DNA from: Candidatus Jettenia sp. AMX2
GTDB lineage: Bacteria; Planctomycetota; Brocadiia; Brocadiales; Brocadiaceae
Reading direction: 5' to 3'
Assembly: GCA_030583665.1 (NCBI GenBank)
Contig: CP129469.1
Span: 2,347,043 to 2,411,042 of the forward strand
Length of the DNA stretch: 64,000 nt
This document shows, piece after piece, positions 51,066-61,119 of this stretch (positions are counted from its first letter, which is position 1; every line of letters starts with the position of its first letter). A model generated the notes under the pieces. The model made no database searches and had not been told where the DNA came from. It was given only the letters and a program-made list of their open reading frames with translations. Made by a program: the position numbers and the translations under genes.

Positions 51066-52147
51066 AATTTAACAAGCTCCTGAACAGTAAAATCACTGAT
51101 AAAGAAGAAAAATATTGGTTAATTTAACAATCCACTTTTAGGAATAGAACCAGGAAAAGATAATAATCACTGTTATTTTATTGCCTTTACTATAAAATAA
51201 GTTCCTTTATGTGTCAACGTAATATATGCATTTCCCGCAAAGCTTTCATTTTCTCTATAGTAAATAATTAATGAAGACTGATAATTTAAGAAAGCAAAAT
51301 TACCGAATCATCTTCAGGAAGCTTATCTTGAAAGGATTAGAAATCTGAGGAAGGCTTTGTAAAAGCAGAAATAAAATGGTCATGCAATCGTGGTTTATAT
51401 CCTGTTTTCTTTGGCTATCAATATCAATACCTTTTAAGGAGCTGGGAGCAGTTTTATATTCTATAAGGAATACAATCAGGCGCAACCCATGCATTGTCTT
51501 CCCGGTACGCTTTATACGTACCACCATGCACCTTTTTGTGCGCCGTTGGGAACGTCTAACCCGACATAACTGCTCCCAGCAATTTCCATTATTATACAAC
51601 GAAAACAAATTTATTCAACTATAAGTACCTTAACACACATTTTTCTTTACCTAATGTTAAGGAACAAGGCAAAGAATCGTGGTTTTGAATGGTTTCTCTG
51701 GAAACACAGATAAGCCAGTTGGCAGGCTGGTCGTCATAGAAATGCAATGAGATTTTATTTTGACATTCCATACATTAAAAAACAATATGTTATTCAATAT
51801 GTTATTAAAGTTTTGTAACACTACTTCCGTTCTTATCCCAGGTACCACGGATGGCTTAAAATCTCATATAAAAGGCTTGAAATTATCGCTGTTTTTGTTA
51901 ACATTATAAATAAAGTGGAAATTTTCTATCATCTAAATCAGTATAATTCATATTGTTACGGCTAAAAAAAGGCCCGTAATTTCATTGACAATATTAATAC
52001 CACCGTATTATCCTTCGATACGCCGGGTTCATATAAAAATGTGTATCAATACAGAAAATCTTTTAAATTATTAAATATTTATGAAGATAGATCTTTAAGA
52101 GGAAAATCTCCGGATAGTAAAAGCTTTCGGATTGAAAAGAAACAATT
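51066..52147. other. Long intergenic region with a perfect inverted repeat
   Basis: This 1.08-kb AT-rich stretch has no supported gene. GCTGGGAGCAGTT (51441-51453) and AACTGCTCCCAGC (51568-51580) are perfect complements 114 bp apart and enclose the smaller hairpin GTACGCTTTATACGTAC. It could be a small non-autonomous element or a structured RNA. A short minus-strand frame (51300-51608) overlaps it but has no credible features. Confidence 0.5.
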
Positions 52148-53176
52148 ATGAATAACGTCAGATATTTTACCTGGTCATTTTTTGTAACAATCGCCGGTTT
52201 AATTGGAGCATTTTTTATCGGAGGATCGCATGCGGTATTCATTGTTACGGTACTATGCATTCTGGAAATTTCGCTATCATTTGACAATGCTGTTGTCAAT
52301 GCCAAAGTGCTCAAAGACCTGGATGAGATTTGGCGAAGACGATTTCTCACATGGGGCATGCTCATAGCTGTTTTTGGAATGCGATTAACATTCCCCCTTC
52401 TGATAGTCGGTATAGTGGCTAATTTGGGTCTGTTAGAAACCCTTAACTTAGCTATGAACAATCCGGACGAGTATTCAAAACACTTACATGATGCTCATTA
52501 TATGATCTCAGCTTTCGGTGGTTCATTTTTAATGATGATTGGCCTTAAGTATTTTTTTGACGTTGAAAAAGATGTTCACTGGATTAGTGTAATAGAAAAA
52601 CCCTTATCAAAATTCAGTAAGATCGAAGCAGTAGAAATTGCAATCGTTATGGTATTATTATGGATAACTACCAATTTTATTCCGCAAGCAGTAAAGGCTG
52701 AGTTTGTAATAGCCGGCATGCTAGGACTTATAATGTATGTAGCAGTTGACGGATTTGGTTCATTTATGGAACAATATACGGGAAGGCTGGCTATTAAACA
52801 GCATGCAATTAGCACTACAGCAAAAAACGGATTGGCATTATTTTTATATTTGCAAGTACTTGATGCGTCATTCAGTTTTGATGGAGTAATTGGTGCATTT
52901 GCAATTAGTAACAACCTGTTTATAATTGCAATCGGACTCGGTGTCGGAGCAATGTTTGTCCGTTCCCTGACGATAATGATGGTCAATAAAGGTACATTGT
53001 CAGAATATCGATACTTAGAACACGGAGCGTTTTATGCGATACTTATATTGGCCGGCATTATGTTCCTGAAAACCTTTGTCGAAGTACCGGAAGTAGTAAC
53101 GGGGTTACTGAGTGCCGGATTCATTGGATTGGCCTTTTTATCATCAGTCAAATCCGCTAATAAAGGAATTTGTTAA
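52148..53176 (+). CDS. DUF475/TerC-family membrane protein
   Basis: A 342-residue polytopic protein with about nine helices and the TerC-superfamily duplication: EISLSFDNAVVNAKVL in the first half and LDASFSFDGVIGAFAIS in the second. The intramembrane aspartates of FDN/FDG are the family's conserved charged residues, thought to bind metal ions. DUF475 members are linked to tellurite resistance regions and more generally to metal-ion efflux at the Sec machinery; the substrate is not known. There are no ter genes around it here. It is monocistronic and convergent with the HAO-like gene. The ribosome site is weak. Confidence 0.9.
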   Translation: MNNVRYFTWSFFVTIAGLIGAFFIGGSHAVFIVTVLCILEISLSFDNAVVNAKVLKDLDEIWRRRFLTWGMLIAVFGMRLTFPLLIVGIVANLGLLETLNLAMNNPDEYSKHLHDAHYMISAFGGSFLMMIGLKYFFDVEKDVHWISVIEKPLSKFSKIEAVEIAIVMVLLWITTNFIPQAVKAEFVIAGMLGLIMYVAVDGFGSFMEQYTGRLAIKQHAISTTAKNGLALFLYLQVLDASFSFDGVIGAFAISNNLFIIAIGLGVGAMFVRSLTIMMVNKGTLSEYRYLEHGAFYAILILAGIMFLKTFVEVPEVVTGLLSAGFIGLAFLSSVKSANKGIC

Positions 53177-53232
53177 TTTTCCGCAAAGAAAAACATTCCA
53201 TTCAGTAGCCAGCTACCTTCGCTGAATCCTGG

Positions 53233-54915
53233 TTATTCCCCCCATTCTTTCCTTTTCCATCCCAATAACATATCCGTATATTCTCCATGTCTCCAGAAAG
53301 GATATGCGGCATGTTCAACGCCTATTTTTTCTTCAATTTCTGCGAAGCGTTTCATCTTGCTGGCTTCATCTTTAATCTGAATAAGCCAGCGGTCCTGTGC
53401 CCATTCCCAATATCCATAAACAGGGCTGTAATAGGCATTATGGGATTTTGCTTTGTAAATGCCTCCAATAATGTCAACCAACATTTCGCAAGTCAATCTC
53501 TCTATATTCGAAACGTTATATTTCCGCATCTCACCTTTGCCGGGTAATAGGCTAAAGATATTGTGACCACGGGAATCAGGGGCAAGATCACCGGGCATGG
53601 GATCGATCATATTATCCTTATACAGATTCATTACAATACCCATTGCCTCACGGTACTTTGTGAAGCTCAATTTGACAGCCTCATCCATAGCCTCCAGATG
53701 GTCTTTGGCAAACCTTTGGGAATGACAGCCTTTACAGGTATTAATCCATGCATCCCTCGCTGCCTTGTAACGATAAGCCCCCCGATCCACAAGGGAAGTA
53801 CCCATATAAGTATAGACCGTGGACATCCTGGTAACATTATGTTCTCCATCGGGCATATGGCAGTATGCACATGTTGGAACTACATAATTTTTAGCATTCA
53901 ATGGTTTTGTCCAATCCCACATCTGTCCTTCTCCCTGATAAACCATACCATGATACGACTGCATGTACATCTCATACTCATATTGTTCCGGACCCGAATG
54001 GCATACACCACAGCTAGTAGGTTTCCTGGCCTCGGCCGCTGAGAAACGATGCCGTGTATGACAGCCATCACAACGGTTCTCTGCAATAGCATGACAGGCA
54101 AGACAAGCGGCTGTCTCCCCGGCAGGTTTTTCCATCTGACATCCCTAGTCTATGATGTCCAGATGATAGGCTTGTGCATGAGACCCCCTGCCACCATCCC
54201 TGTGACCTTTCATTTGATTTTCATGACATTCGCCACAAAGGGTATGCGAAGGCATAAAAAGCTTTTCATGATTCCTGCCATGACAACGGTCACATCCAAC
54301 AACTTCTTTCCCTTCAGGCGGTGTACCATGTTTGCTTTGTTTCCACTGCGTAACAATGCCAGGGCTTTCTATCATATGACAGGTCGTGCATTGCTCGTTT
54401 GTGTATTCACCGATTACCATACTGCCCGGATGAAAACCTTCAGAATTAAAATAATATTCCGGATCATACCATCGTACCACGGGTAAAAATTTATAGAAAT
54501 GGCCGAGCTTCCCCTTGCCCGGGAATAGCTCTTTAGGACCGGTATAGTAACTTGCAAGCCCGCCAGCATGATAAACATCCCCGGAATTGTCGGGTCCGAA
54601 CTTTTCTCTCAGAAGATCCGCCATCTCATGGCGGAATCCCATATTACCCAATATCTTACGGGGAGTTGCATTCGTTTTGACTGGCGAAGTTTCACTGGCA
54701 GGATGGTTTATACCCCCGGCTGGGAGCGGATAGGAATAAACAGACATTTGAGGAAGAGAAAGTACGCATACAGATAAAAGAGGAATAAAGAATTTTCTTA
54801 TATCGCAAAAAGCTTCTGTTTTTCGAAAAATGCCGGCTAAATTTCTGGTGTTTATTGCTGGATTAAGCACCGGGAACCTGACTTTTCTGGCTATGCTACG
54901 ATAGAATTTATTCAT
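53233..54915 (-). pseudogene. HAO-family octaheme cytochrome c with internal UAG
   Basis: Read across one UAG, the frame encodes about 560 residues, the size of hydroxylamine oxidoreductase-family proteins. Before the stop there are three haem sites (CTTCH, CDRCH, CGECH), after it five (CLACH, CDGCH, CGVCH, CAYCH, CKGCH), eight in total. The UAG is codon 257 (54145-54147); the next codons GCQ-M and the CLACH site stay in the same frame. The start ATG 54915 has GGGAG seven bases upstream, and a hydrophobic export signal lies at about 42-62. The C-terminal YYSPVYGYWEWAQDRW holds tyrosines where HAO crosslinks its catalytic haem. Anammox genomes carry many HAO paralogues for hydroxylamine or hydrazine oxidation; which one this is cannot be told. 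An alternative is two separate proteins. Confidence 0.85.
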
Positions 54916-54981
54916 ACATAATCTCCCATTAAAATCTGTTTTATCGAAAAGGAAATGAATAATTCTTTCTATCTGCGTTTG

Positions 54982-55371
54982 TTATTCAGCAGCAGCGGCA
55001 ATTGTCCTGTATTGATCCGGATCTAATAGATTGGCAAACTCCTCTTTATTCGATATTTCCATTTGGAAAAACCACCCTTCACCGTAAGGGTCTTCATTTA
55101 CAAGCTGTGGATTCTCGTGAACCTTTTGGTTAATTTTGGTAACCTTACCGGAGACCGGAGCATAAATATCATATGCAGCCTTCACAGACTCCACAACAGC
55201 ACATGGTGCACCTGCCTTTAATACTTTACCTGGAGAAGGCAATTCGACAAAAACAATATCTTTGAGCTGTTTCTGAGCAAGATCAGTGATACCTACAACG
55301 ATCTCTTTGTCGTTTATCCTGCTTACCCATTCATGGGTTTTTGTGTAAAATAGGCCATCCGGTATCTTCAC
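54982..55371 (-). CDS. gcvH: Glycine cleavage system H protein
   Basis: A 129-residue lipoyl carrier that shuttles the aminomethyl group between the P and T proteins. The lipoylation site is the lysine in VVESVKAAYDIYAPVSG, with the usual flanking ESVKA. The N-terminus (YTKTHEWVSRINDKEIVVGI) and the C-terminal GWFFQMEISNKEEFANLLD are standard, and the length is normal. It lies on the same strand as gcvT, separated by a repeat B copy. The gcvP genes are not in the window. H protein also serves as a lipoyl donor in some organisms. Confidence 0.97.
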   Translation of the reverse strand: MKIPDGLFYTKTHEWVSRINDKEIVVGITDLAQKQLKDIVFVELPSPGKVLKAGAPCAVVESVKAAYDIYAPVSGKVTKINQKVHENPQLVNEDPYGEGWFFQMEISNKEEFANLLDPDQYRTIAAAAE

Positions 55372-55430
55372 TGTTTACCTCAGTTCTGGAAAAGTAAGGT
55401 ATAAAACTATGTCAGGAAAACCTGGCGCGG

Positions 55431-55745
55431 CCTTTGGCTGCAACCAAATTCGGATTTCGGATTTCGGAACAATTTCAAATGCGTTCTTTGCACCTTTTCG
55501 ATGAACTATTACGATTTATTTTTTGTTTTCTAATCCCGAAGGGATGTCATGATTATAGCAAAAGTCATACAAAAAATTTCTAACCCCGAAGGGGTGACAT
55601 AGAAAACCCACGATCATCTTATCATCATGCCACCCCTTCGGGGTTGTTGGTTTTTGCTTGTTCATTTACTATAATCATGTCAGCCCTTCGGGCTTGGTGC
55701 AACCAAATTCAAATTTCGAAATTCGAAATAATTTCAATTGCGGAT
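55431..55745. repeat. Intergenic repeat B, copy 3 (inverted)
   Basis: The repeat B sequence appears in reverse orientation: GCGGCCTTTGGCTGCAACC at the left, AACCCCGAAGGGGTGACAT, CACCCCTTCGGGGTTGTTGG, and GCACCAAATTC-type ends (TGCAACCAAATTC) at the right. It separates gcvT from gcvH. Confidence 0.85.
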
Positions 55746-55792
55746 TATTCTGCAACCCGCAGTTTACGCAAATTAATTTAAATCAAACAAAA

Positions 55793-56899
55793 TTAAGAAG
55801 AGCCTGTTTTTTTAACCTTACTATAAAATGGAATTTCTACTCCACGTGCATTATACAACTTATCCCTGATCTGAACAAGAAACTCCTCCCCTACCCTTGC
55901 ATAAGGATTTTTAACAAGACATAAGCCAATACATTTGTTTGTAGAGGGGCTAAAGGATCCGCTGGTAACCTTGCCGATAATATCATTTCCTTTCTTTACA
56001 TAGTTTCCGTGACGGGGAATACCCCGGTCTGCCATTTCAAACCCAACCATTTTTCTTTCGACTCCCTTCTCTTTCTGTTTTAACAAGGATTCCCTGCCTA
56101 TAAAATAATCCTTATCAAACTTCACGGTCCAACCGATAGTTGTTTCAAGAGGGGTTATTGTTTCATCTATATCGTTCCCGTACAGGAGGAAACATGCCTC
56201 TAGCCGTAATGTATCCCTCGCACCAAGACCTATTGGTCTCAGGCCATTCTGCTTATATTCTACCAGAAAATAATTCCATAATTCCTCCACCTGTTTTGCA
56301 TCCACAAATATCTCAAAACCATCTTCCCCCGTATATCCGGTACGAGAAACAGTTAGCTGCATGCCCCCCATGGTAAAATTATCAAAATAAAAACGTTTTA
56401 AGGAATCAAGTTTACAATTGAGTGCGGTTTCAAGTATCTGACTTGATAAAGGACCTTGTATTGCAAGAAGAGATAAGCTATCAGTCATATCCTTTATTTC
56501 CAATGGCTGATACTTTTGTGAATGATTTTGCAGCCATAAAAAATCTTTTTCTCTATTCCCACAATTAACAACCATCGAAAAACGCCTCTCGTGCCATTTA
56601 TATATGAGAATATCGTCTATTATACCACCTTGTTCATTACAGACGGGGGTATAGAGCGCTTGTTTTTCTGTAAGCCTACCCGCATTGTTCGTAATAATCT
56701 CCTGGATGAACGGGAATGCCTTGTCTCCTGAAATTTCAATTCTTCCCATATGGGATATATCAAAAAGACCGGCATTCCTTCTGACACAATGATGCTCATT
56801 GATGATTGTATCATATTGCAGAGGCATTAAATAGTCATGAAAAGGAACCATCGTTGCATTAAGTTTACGATGGACGTTATAAAGTGGCGTTTTTTTCAT
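55793..56899 (-). CDS. gcvT: Aminomethyltransferase (glycine cleavage T protein)
   Basis: A 368-residue folate-dependent enzyme of normal length that moves the aminomethyl carbon to tetrahydrofolate with release of ammonia. Conserved blocks are MVPFHDYLMPLQY, AGLFDISHMGRIEISG, LLAIQGPLSSQ, SRTGYTGEDGFEIF, the key LGARDTLRLEACFLLYGND and VTSGSFSPSTNKCIGL. It starts six bases after the stop of the YkgJ-like gene, so those two may be co-transcribed. With gcvH nearby it supplies one-carbon units, which matter in anammox bacteria that fix CO2 by the acetyl-CoA route. Confidence 0.97.
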   Translation of the reverse strand: MKKTPLYNVHRKLNATMVPFHDYLMPLQYDTIINEHHCVRRNAGLFDISHMGRIEISGDKAFPFIQEIITNNAGRLTEKQALYTPVCNEQGGIIDDILIYKWHERRFSMVVNCGNREKDFLWLQNHSQKYQPLEIKDMTDSLSLLAIQGPLSSQILETALNCKLDSLKRFYFDNFTMGGMQLTVSRTGYTGEDGFEIFVDAKQVEELWNYFLVEYKQNGLRPIGLGARDTLRLEACFLLYGNDIDETITPLETTIGWTVKFDKDYFIGRESLLKQKEKGVERKMVGFEMADRGIPRHGNYVKKGNDIIGKVTSGSFSPSTNKCIGLCLVKNPYARVGEEFLVQIRDKLYNARGVEIPFYSKVKKTGSS

Positions 56900-56905
56900 G
56901 ATATG

Positions 56906-57268
56906 TTAATACTTATAGCCGCATGTTGACCTGATATGATAGAAAAAATCACTCTCATTATAGGGATAAAGTGAACACATATGTGGCTTTCTATCATATA
57001 TCTTACATAGGGAGAGTCCATTCTCATCGTATGCGAGATGCTGGCATCTGAATGAGGCATGGCAGCAACGTCCGCACCGCATGCAGTTTCCTTTTCTTTT
57101 TTCCAAAGAGCTATACACTTCACGCTTGTTAAAAATGTAATAAAGCCTTCTCCATGTCTGAAGCAGAAGGGCAGAACAAAATATGTCAATCCTCATTGCC
57201 ATCTGATTAATCTTTTGTAGAAAACGGTCAATCTTCTTTGCTTCAAATTTACTGATTAGTTCTATCAT
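56906..57268 (-). CDS. YkgJ-family cysteine-cluster protein
   Basis: A 120-residue protein with the cysteine cluster of the YkgJ/CxxCxxCC family: CMRCGRCCHASFRCQHLAYD, then LCKIYDRKPHMCSLYPYNES and the final STCGYKY. The family binds zinc or iron at these cysteines and is of unknown function, although Fe-S ligation has been suggested. The N-terminal part (1-60) is helical and basic. The gene lies just upstream of gcvT, which seems fortuitous. Confidence 0.85.
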   Translation of the reverse strand: MIELISKFEAKKIDRFLQKINQMAMRIDIFCSALLLQTWRRLYYIFNKREVYSSLEKRKGNCMRCGRCCHASFRCQHLAYDENGLSLCKIYDRKPHMCSLYPYNESDFFYHIRSTCGYKY

Positions 57269-57527
57269 AAATCTTCATCCCCTTTGAAAAATTAGAAACC
57301 TGGAAAAACATTCATATCTCATATCAAATTTACATGTTACAGTCAAGATAAATGACAACAAATCCAAAATTATTATCAATTCAGTGAATCGCTCCTGTAT
57401 GCCTTCTACTCCCTCCCTGAAAAGAAAAATCTTTAATGACTATCTTTGGCAATTATTTTTCTGATAATAAAAAATGCAAAAAATTTACCATTGACTTCCA
57501 AAAAACCATCTGGAATAATTCATGATT

Positions 57528-57842
57528 ATGAATACTATCTCTCTTGCCTCATATGCACCAAAGTTACTCAAAACCGGAGCCGTGTTATTTTGTCTGATGT
57601 GTCTTTTCTTTGCCACTCATATGGCTTCTAACTATGAACATCAGAAGGCAGAGACTGAAATTTACAGAAACAAGACCAGGGAACTCGAAGAAAAAATACG
57701 TGAATTGTCTGTTGCAAACAGAGAACTTCAGCAGATACGTCATCACCTGGTACAGGAAAAAGAGTTGCTTTCAAAAGAAATTGATTCATTGCAGCAAAAA
57801 TGTTCAACAATGGAAGAATGGAAGCTTACGACAAAAAACTAA
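57528..57842 (+). CDS. Small single-helix membrane protein with coiled coil
   Basis: A 104-residue protein from ATG 57528 with one transmembrane helix (about 15-35, TGAVLFCLMCLFFATHM) and then a long coiled coil (about 38-100, AETEIYRNKTRELEEKIREL, SVANRELQQIRHHLVQEKEL). This is the layout of FtsL/DivIC- or FtsB-like proteins, though no specific match is evident. It is the only plus-strand gene here, between minus-strand genes. Coding is supported by the regular heptads rather than by homology. Confidence 0.55.
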   Translation: MNTISLASYAPKLLKTGAVLFCLMCLFFATHMASNYEHQKAETEIYRNKTRELEEKIRELSVANRELQQIRHHLVQEKELLSKEIDSLQQKCSTMEEWKLTTKN

Positions 57843-57899
57843 CATCTGCTTCCTCAGGACATTCAAAAGTCAGCGGAACATTATATATCCAATTCAGCA

Positions 57900-58979
57900 C
57901 TATAGGTACTGGAGAACCCTCAACCTGCCCCCCTCCCTTTTCCCCTCCACAATCTTTATAGCACCAAGGTGTACTTCTCCTATCCCATCGGTATTCAGTA
58001 CTGGTGTAAAAAGAGTTAGTTTGTTGCTTTGTGGGTTCAAGTCAACAATCACTCCAAGACCAAGGGTGTTATTGTTATCATCATTCAGACCAACAAGAAG
58101 ATTTTTTATTTCAGATTTATCAATAAATACCACTGAAGTAACTCCAAATATTTTTTTAAGTTCACAGAAAGGCAATTCTTCATCAGGCCGGTCAGCTATT
58201 ATTAAAAGTTCTGATCCGCATTTTTCCAGATAGGGATAATTTATAGCAATCTTACCCTGAATCTTCTCAGGCAACTCATGAGGAAACACCCGTTGTCCAG
58301 TACCTAAAATACAGAATGGGAATGCGACCTTGTGTATGGAACACACTACCGGCTTTGCCTCTTTAAAATAATCCTTGTATTTTTGATTTCTGTAATCCAA
58401 CCTTTCTACCTGGGATCTTGTTACTACCATTTTTGAACATGCAAGGCGGATCACTTCCCTGCCCATTTTTTCGTATCCCTTTAAAAGATGTTCTATTTCC
58501 TCTTTCTTTTGTAAGGCAATAATCCACTGAGGTTTGAGCATTTCTATCTTATATAATTTAAGAATGCGGGCAACGGGACCATCAACAAAGCCTGTTGTAT
58601 CCACCAGAGTAATTTCTGCACCGTATTGATGTGATTTCTCAACAGTCAATTTTATTGCATGGAGGGTTTGTAATAAAAAGCCTTCCGGGGAGGTATTCCC
58701 TACAAAGTGAAAACTGGTAAAATGTAAATATTCATCTGGTTTTGGGGGGTTGCTAAAAATCTTTACTGCTACCGTAGCAGGCTGGCCAATAGTTGATTGT
58801 CCTAAATCACTATCAACATACCCAACACGTATTCCCGAAGATGTCCAGTGATGAACCAGGAATTTGCACAGCGTACTCTTTCCACTATCGGTCCTCCCAA
58901 GAACAATACATATCTTTGTATTATATTTTATCTTCTCAGCAGCCTGTTTCCACTCCGGAGGAATACAAATATTGTCCAT
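57900..58979 (-). CDS. Clp1/Grc3-type polynucleotide 5'-kinase
   Basis: A 359-residue P-loop protein of the CLP1_P family. Walker A GRTDSGKST is at 28-36, and GYVDSDLGQSTIGQPATVAV is the D-x-D-x-G-Q block that binds metal and positions the nucleic-acid end. VDTTGFVDG resembles Walker B. In eukaryotes and archaea these enzymes phosphorylate 5'-hydroxyl RNA ends; bacterial members are few and poorly studied. The gene overlaps the recJ stop by one base (TAATG), so they are co-expressed, which suggests a role in DNA or RNA end repair next to the 5'-exonuclease. That link is inference. The C-terminal third is family-specific. Confidence 0.85.
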   Translation of the reverse strand: MDNICIPPEWKQAAEKIKYNTKICIVLGRTDSGKSTLCKFLVHHWTSSGIRVGYVDSDLGQSTIGQPATVAVKIFSNPPKPDEYLHFTSFHFVGNTSPEGFLLQTLHAIKLTVEKSHQYGAEITLVDTTGFVDGPVARILKLYKIEMLKPQWIIALQKKEEIEHLLKGYEKMGREVIRLACSKMVVTRSQVERLDYRNQKYKDYFKEAKPVVCSIHKVAFPFCILGTGQRVFPHELPEKIQGKIAINYPYLEKCGSELLIIADRPDEELPFCELKKIFGVTSVVFIDKSEIKNLLVGLNDDNNNTLGLGVIVDLNPQSNKLTLFTPVLNTDGIGEVHLGAIKIVEGKREGGRLRVLQYL

Positions 58980-60709
58980 TATTCATCAAATTTTATATCT
59001 TTAACCTCTAGTTCAAGGTTATCACAATCCATCCAATTGTTTAATTTTACGGTGAAGGCCAGTGAGCATGCTCTTCCATTCTGTTTAATCCTGTCTATAC
59101 GCTCTCCCATTCCAAAAGCTATAGCCCTTATAGCAACATCCTCCTGTTTCACATAAAAACTTAAATGTTGCCCTTTTGAACCAATGCGGCGTGGCTGGCC
59201 AACAATTTTTACATTCTTTGCAGCAAATATTGGAACGGGATTACTTTCGCCATAGGGAGAAAGGCGTGCAAGTTCTGACACCAACGCCTTAGACAGCATC
59301 GGAAGTGTTACTTCTGCATCTATATGCAAGACAGGAATAAGATCTGTTCTTTGTATTCTCTGAGATATTGCAACGTTAAGCATATCACGAAACTCATTAA
59401 TATTATCCGGGTGTATCTTTAATCCGGCAGCCTGCGCATGGCCACCGACAGAGAGTAATTTACTCCTGCAGAACTGCAAGGCATCAAGAATGTGAAAAGA
59501 CGGAATGGAACGTGCTGATCCATGACCTACATCATCTGTTATTGCAATCATCACGGTAGGCCGGTTAAATTCCTCCACAATTTTAGACGCAATAATCCCA
59601 ACAACCCCTGGATGCCAGGCTTGGTCCGCCAATACAATAGCCGTAGTTTCATCAAGGTCTATTTCATTGATAACCTTCTTTCTGGCGGATGCCATAATAT
59701 CAATCTGAATATCCTGCCTCCTTTTATTTTCTTGTTCCAGGAAGTTAGCAATTTCTACCGCTCTTTCTTTACAGGTAGTCGTTAACATTTCGACAACAAT
59801 CCCGGCATTTCCAATACGCCCTGGCGCATTCAGGCGTGGTCCCAAACGATATCCCACATGAAAAACATCAAGATTGGTCCTGGAGAGATCAGCTGCATTA
59901 AGAAGCGCCCTCAGTCCTGGTATCTCTGTATGCTGCAGTGCTGTAAGCCCGTATTTTGTCAGGATTCGGTTCTCCCCTGTGAGAGGAACAACATCGGCAA
60001 TTGTTCCCAGAGATACAAGCCCTATTGCACCGAGTAAAAAATCCTTAAACTCTGTGGATACCTTCTTCTGAGGTGAATAGTGTTGCCCAATCGCCCATGC
60101 CAGCTTGAAAGCAATACCAACTCCGGAAAGATCTTTAAAGGCAGAGGGAGATGTCTCTAACTTCGGATTGATTACTGCAAAAGCATCGGGCACTTTCAAA
60201 CCGGGATGATGATGATCGGTTATAATCAGGTCAATGCCATACATGCGGGCAATATCTGCCTCATAACAAGAATTTATGCCACAATCAACCGTCAGAAGAA
60301 CATCTGCTCCACTTTCCCTTAGTCTTTTTATAGCATCTGCATTCAGGCCGTACCCTTCTTCCAGCCTTTCAGGGATATAATAACTTACCTGTGCTCCCAA
60401 CAACTTCAAACAACGATACATAACAGCGGTAGCCGTCAGCCCGTCAACGTCATAATCACCATAAATAACAATCTTTTCTCCCTTCTGTACTGCCTCATAA
60501 ACCCGGATTGATGCTTTTTCCATGCCATAAAGGAGGGAAGGGTCTCCCAATGATGAGATTTGTGGCTGGAGAAAATCCCTTGCTGATGAAACATCAGTTA
60601 TTCCACGGTTAACAAGAACCTGAGCCAGGAGTTGTGATATTTTAAGTCTGTTTGCAATCTCTACCCCTATTGTTTTATTAAGAGGGTAAAATATCCATCT
60701 TTTACTCAT
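58979..60709 (-). CDS. recJ: Single-stranded-DNA exonuclease RecJ
   Basis: A 576-residue RecJ of normal size that degrades single-stranded DNA 5' to 3' in recombination and mismatch repair. The DHH-family motifs are GDYDVDGLTATAVMYRCL, LLTVDCGINSCYEADIARM, LIITDHHHPG and GRIGNAGIVVEML in the catalytic part, and the DHHA1 motif VGGHAQAAGLKI; the OB-fold follows (AAKNVKIVGQPRRIGSKGQH). ATG 60709 was chosen. It overlaps the Clp1-like gene and is divergent from uvrA, so repair genes cluster here. Confidence 0.97.
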   Translation of the reverse strand: MSKRWIFYPLNKTIGVEIANRLKISQLLAQVLVNRGITDVSSARDFLQPQISSLGDPSLLYGMEKASIRVYEAVQKGEKIVIYGDYDVDGLTATAVMYRCLKLLGAQVSYYIPERLEEGYGLNADAIKRLRESGADVLLTVDCGINSCYEADIARMYGIDLIITDHHHPGLKVPDAFAVINPKLETSPSAFKDLSGVGIAFKLAWAIGQHYSPQKKVSTEFKDFLLGAIGLVSLGTIADVVPLTGENRILTKYGLTALQHTEIPGLRALLNAADLSRTNLDVFHVGYRLGPRLNAPGRIGNAGIVVEMLTTTCKERAVEIANFLEQENKRRQDIQIDIMASARKKVINEIDLDETTAIVLADQAWHPGVVGIIASKIVEEFNRPTVMIAITDDVGHGSARSIPSFHILDALQFCRSKLLSVGGHAQAAGLKIHPDNINEFRDMLNVAISQRIQRTDLIPVLHIDAEVTLPMLSKALVSELARLSPYGESNPVPIFAAKNVKIVGQPRRIGSKGQHLSFYVKQEDVAIRAIAFGMGERIDRIKQNGRACSLAFTVKLNNWMDCDNLELEVKDIKFDE

Positions 60710-60715
60710 AATCAA

Positions 60716-61119
60716 CTTACAAAAGAAAAGAAGGGAATCAGGATAAAACCCAACTGATTTAACTATAACAAGTTAATACAAAATTACTTATTCCTGGGAT
60801 TTAGGACTTCTTTCCGGACCATTTAATGTTTATCATTTTACTTTGATTCTCAAGGCTTTCAAGAAAATTTAATTATTTTTACTTTGAAGGATTATATAGT
60901 CTCCATTTTAACCCTTGACGGCTGTACTAAAAATCTTTTATTGAAAAACCTTTCGTGTTGTGATACCCTTACATTTTTCATATTCACATCCTGAAATGAA
61001 TACGGAACGTTCCTGCATACTATTTTTATGTATATCAGAAATTCAGAAAATAGGTAACAAGCTCATTCACTCGTATTGTCATAACAGCACTCTCGCGCCG
61101 ATTACCTTCTTGCCAAATC
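60716..61119. other. Divergent recJ-uvrA intergenic region
   Basis: These 400 bp must carry the promoters of recJ (leftward) and uvrA (rightward). I find no convincing LexA-type palindrome or other operator. It is AT-rich without open frames. Confidence 0.5.

Noticed and set aside
51300-51608. 102-codon minus-strand frame
   Set aside because: It overlaps the inverted repeat, has no ribosome site and shows no family resemblance.
53233-54915. UAG as a reassigned (for example pyrrolysine) codon
   Set aside because: comEC and the MFS gene end in UAG at family-typical lengths, and no pyl genes are seen; a local nonsense change or error is simpler.
60716-61119. LexA-type SOS operator between recJ and uvrA
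   Set aside because: I looked for a symmetric palindrome with CTG/CAG or GAAC/GTTC ends and found none that is convincing.
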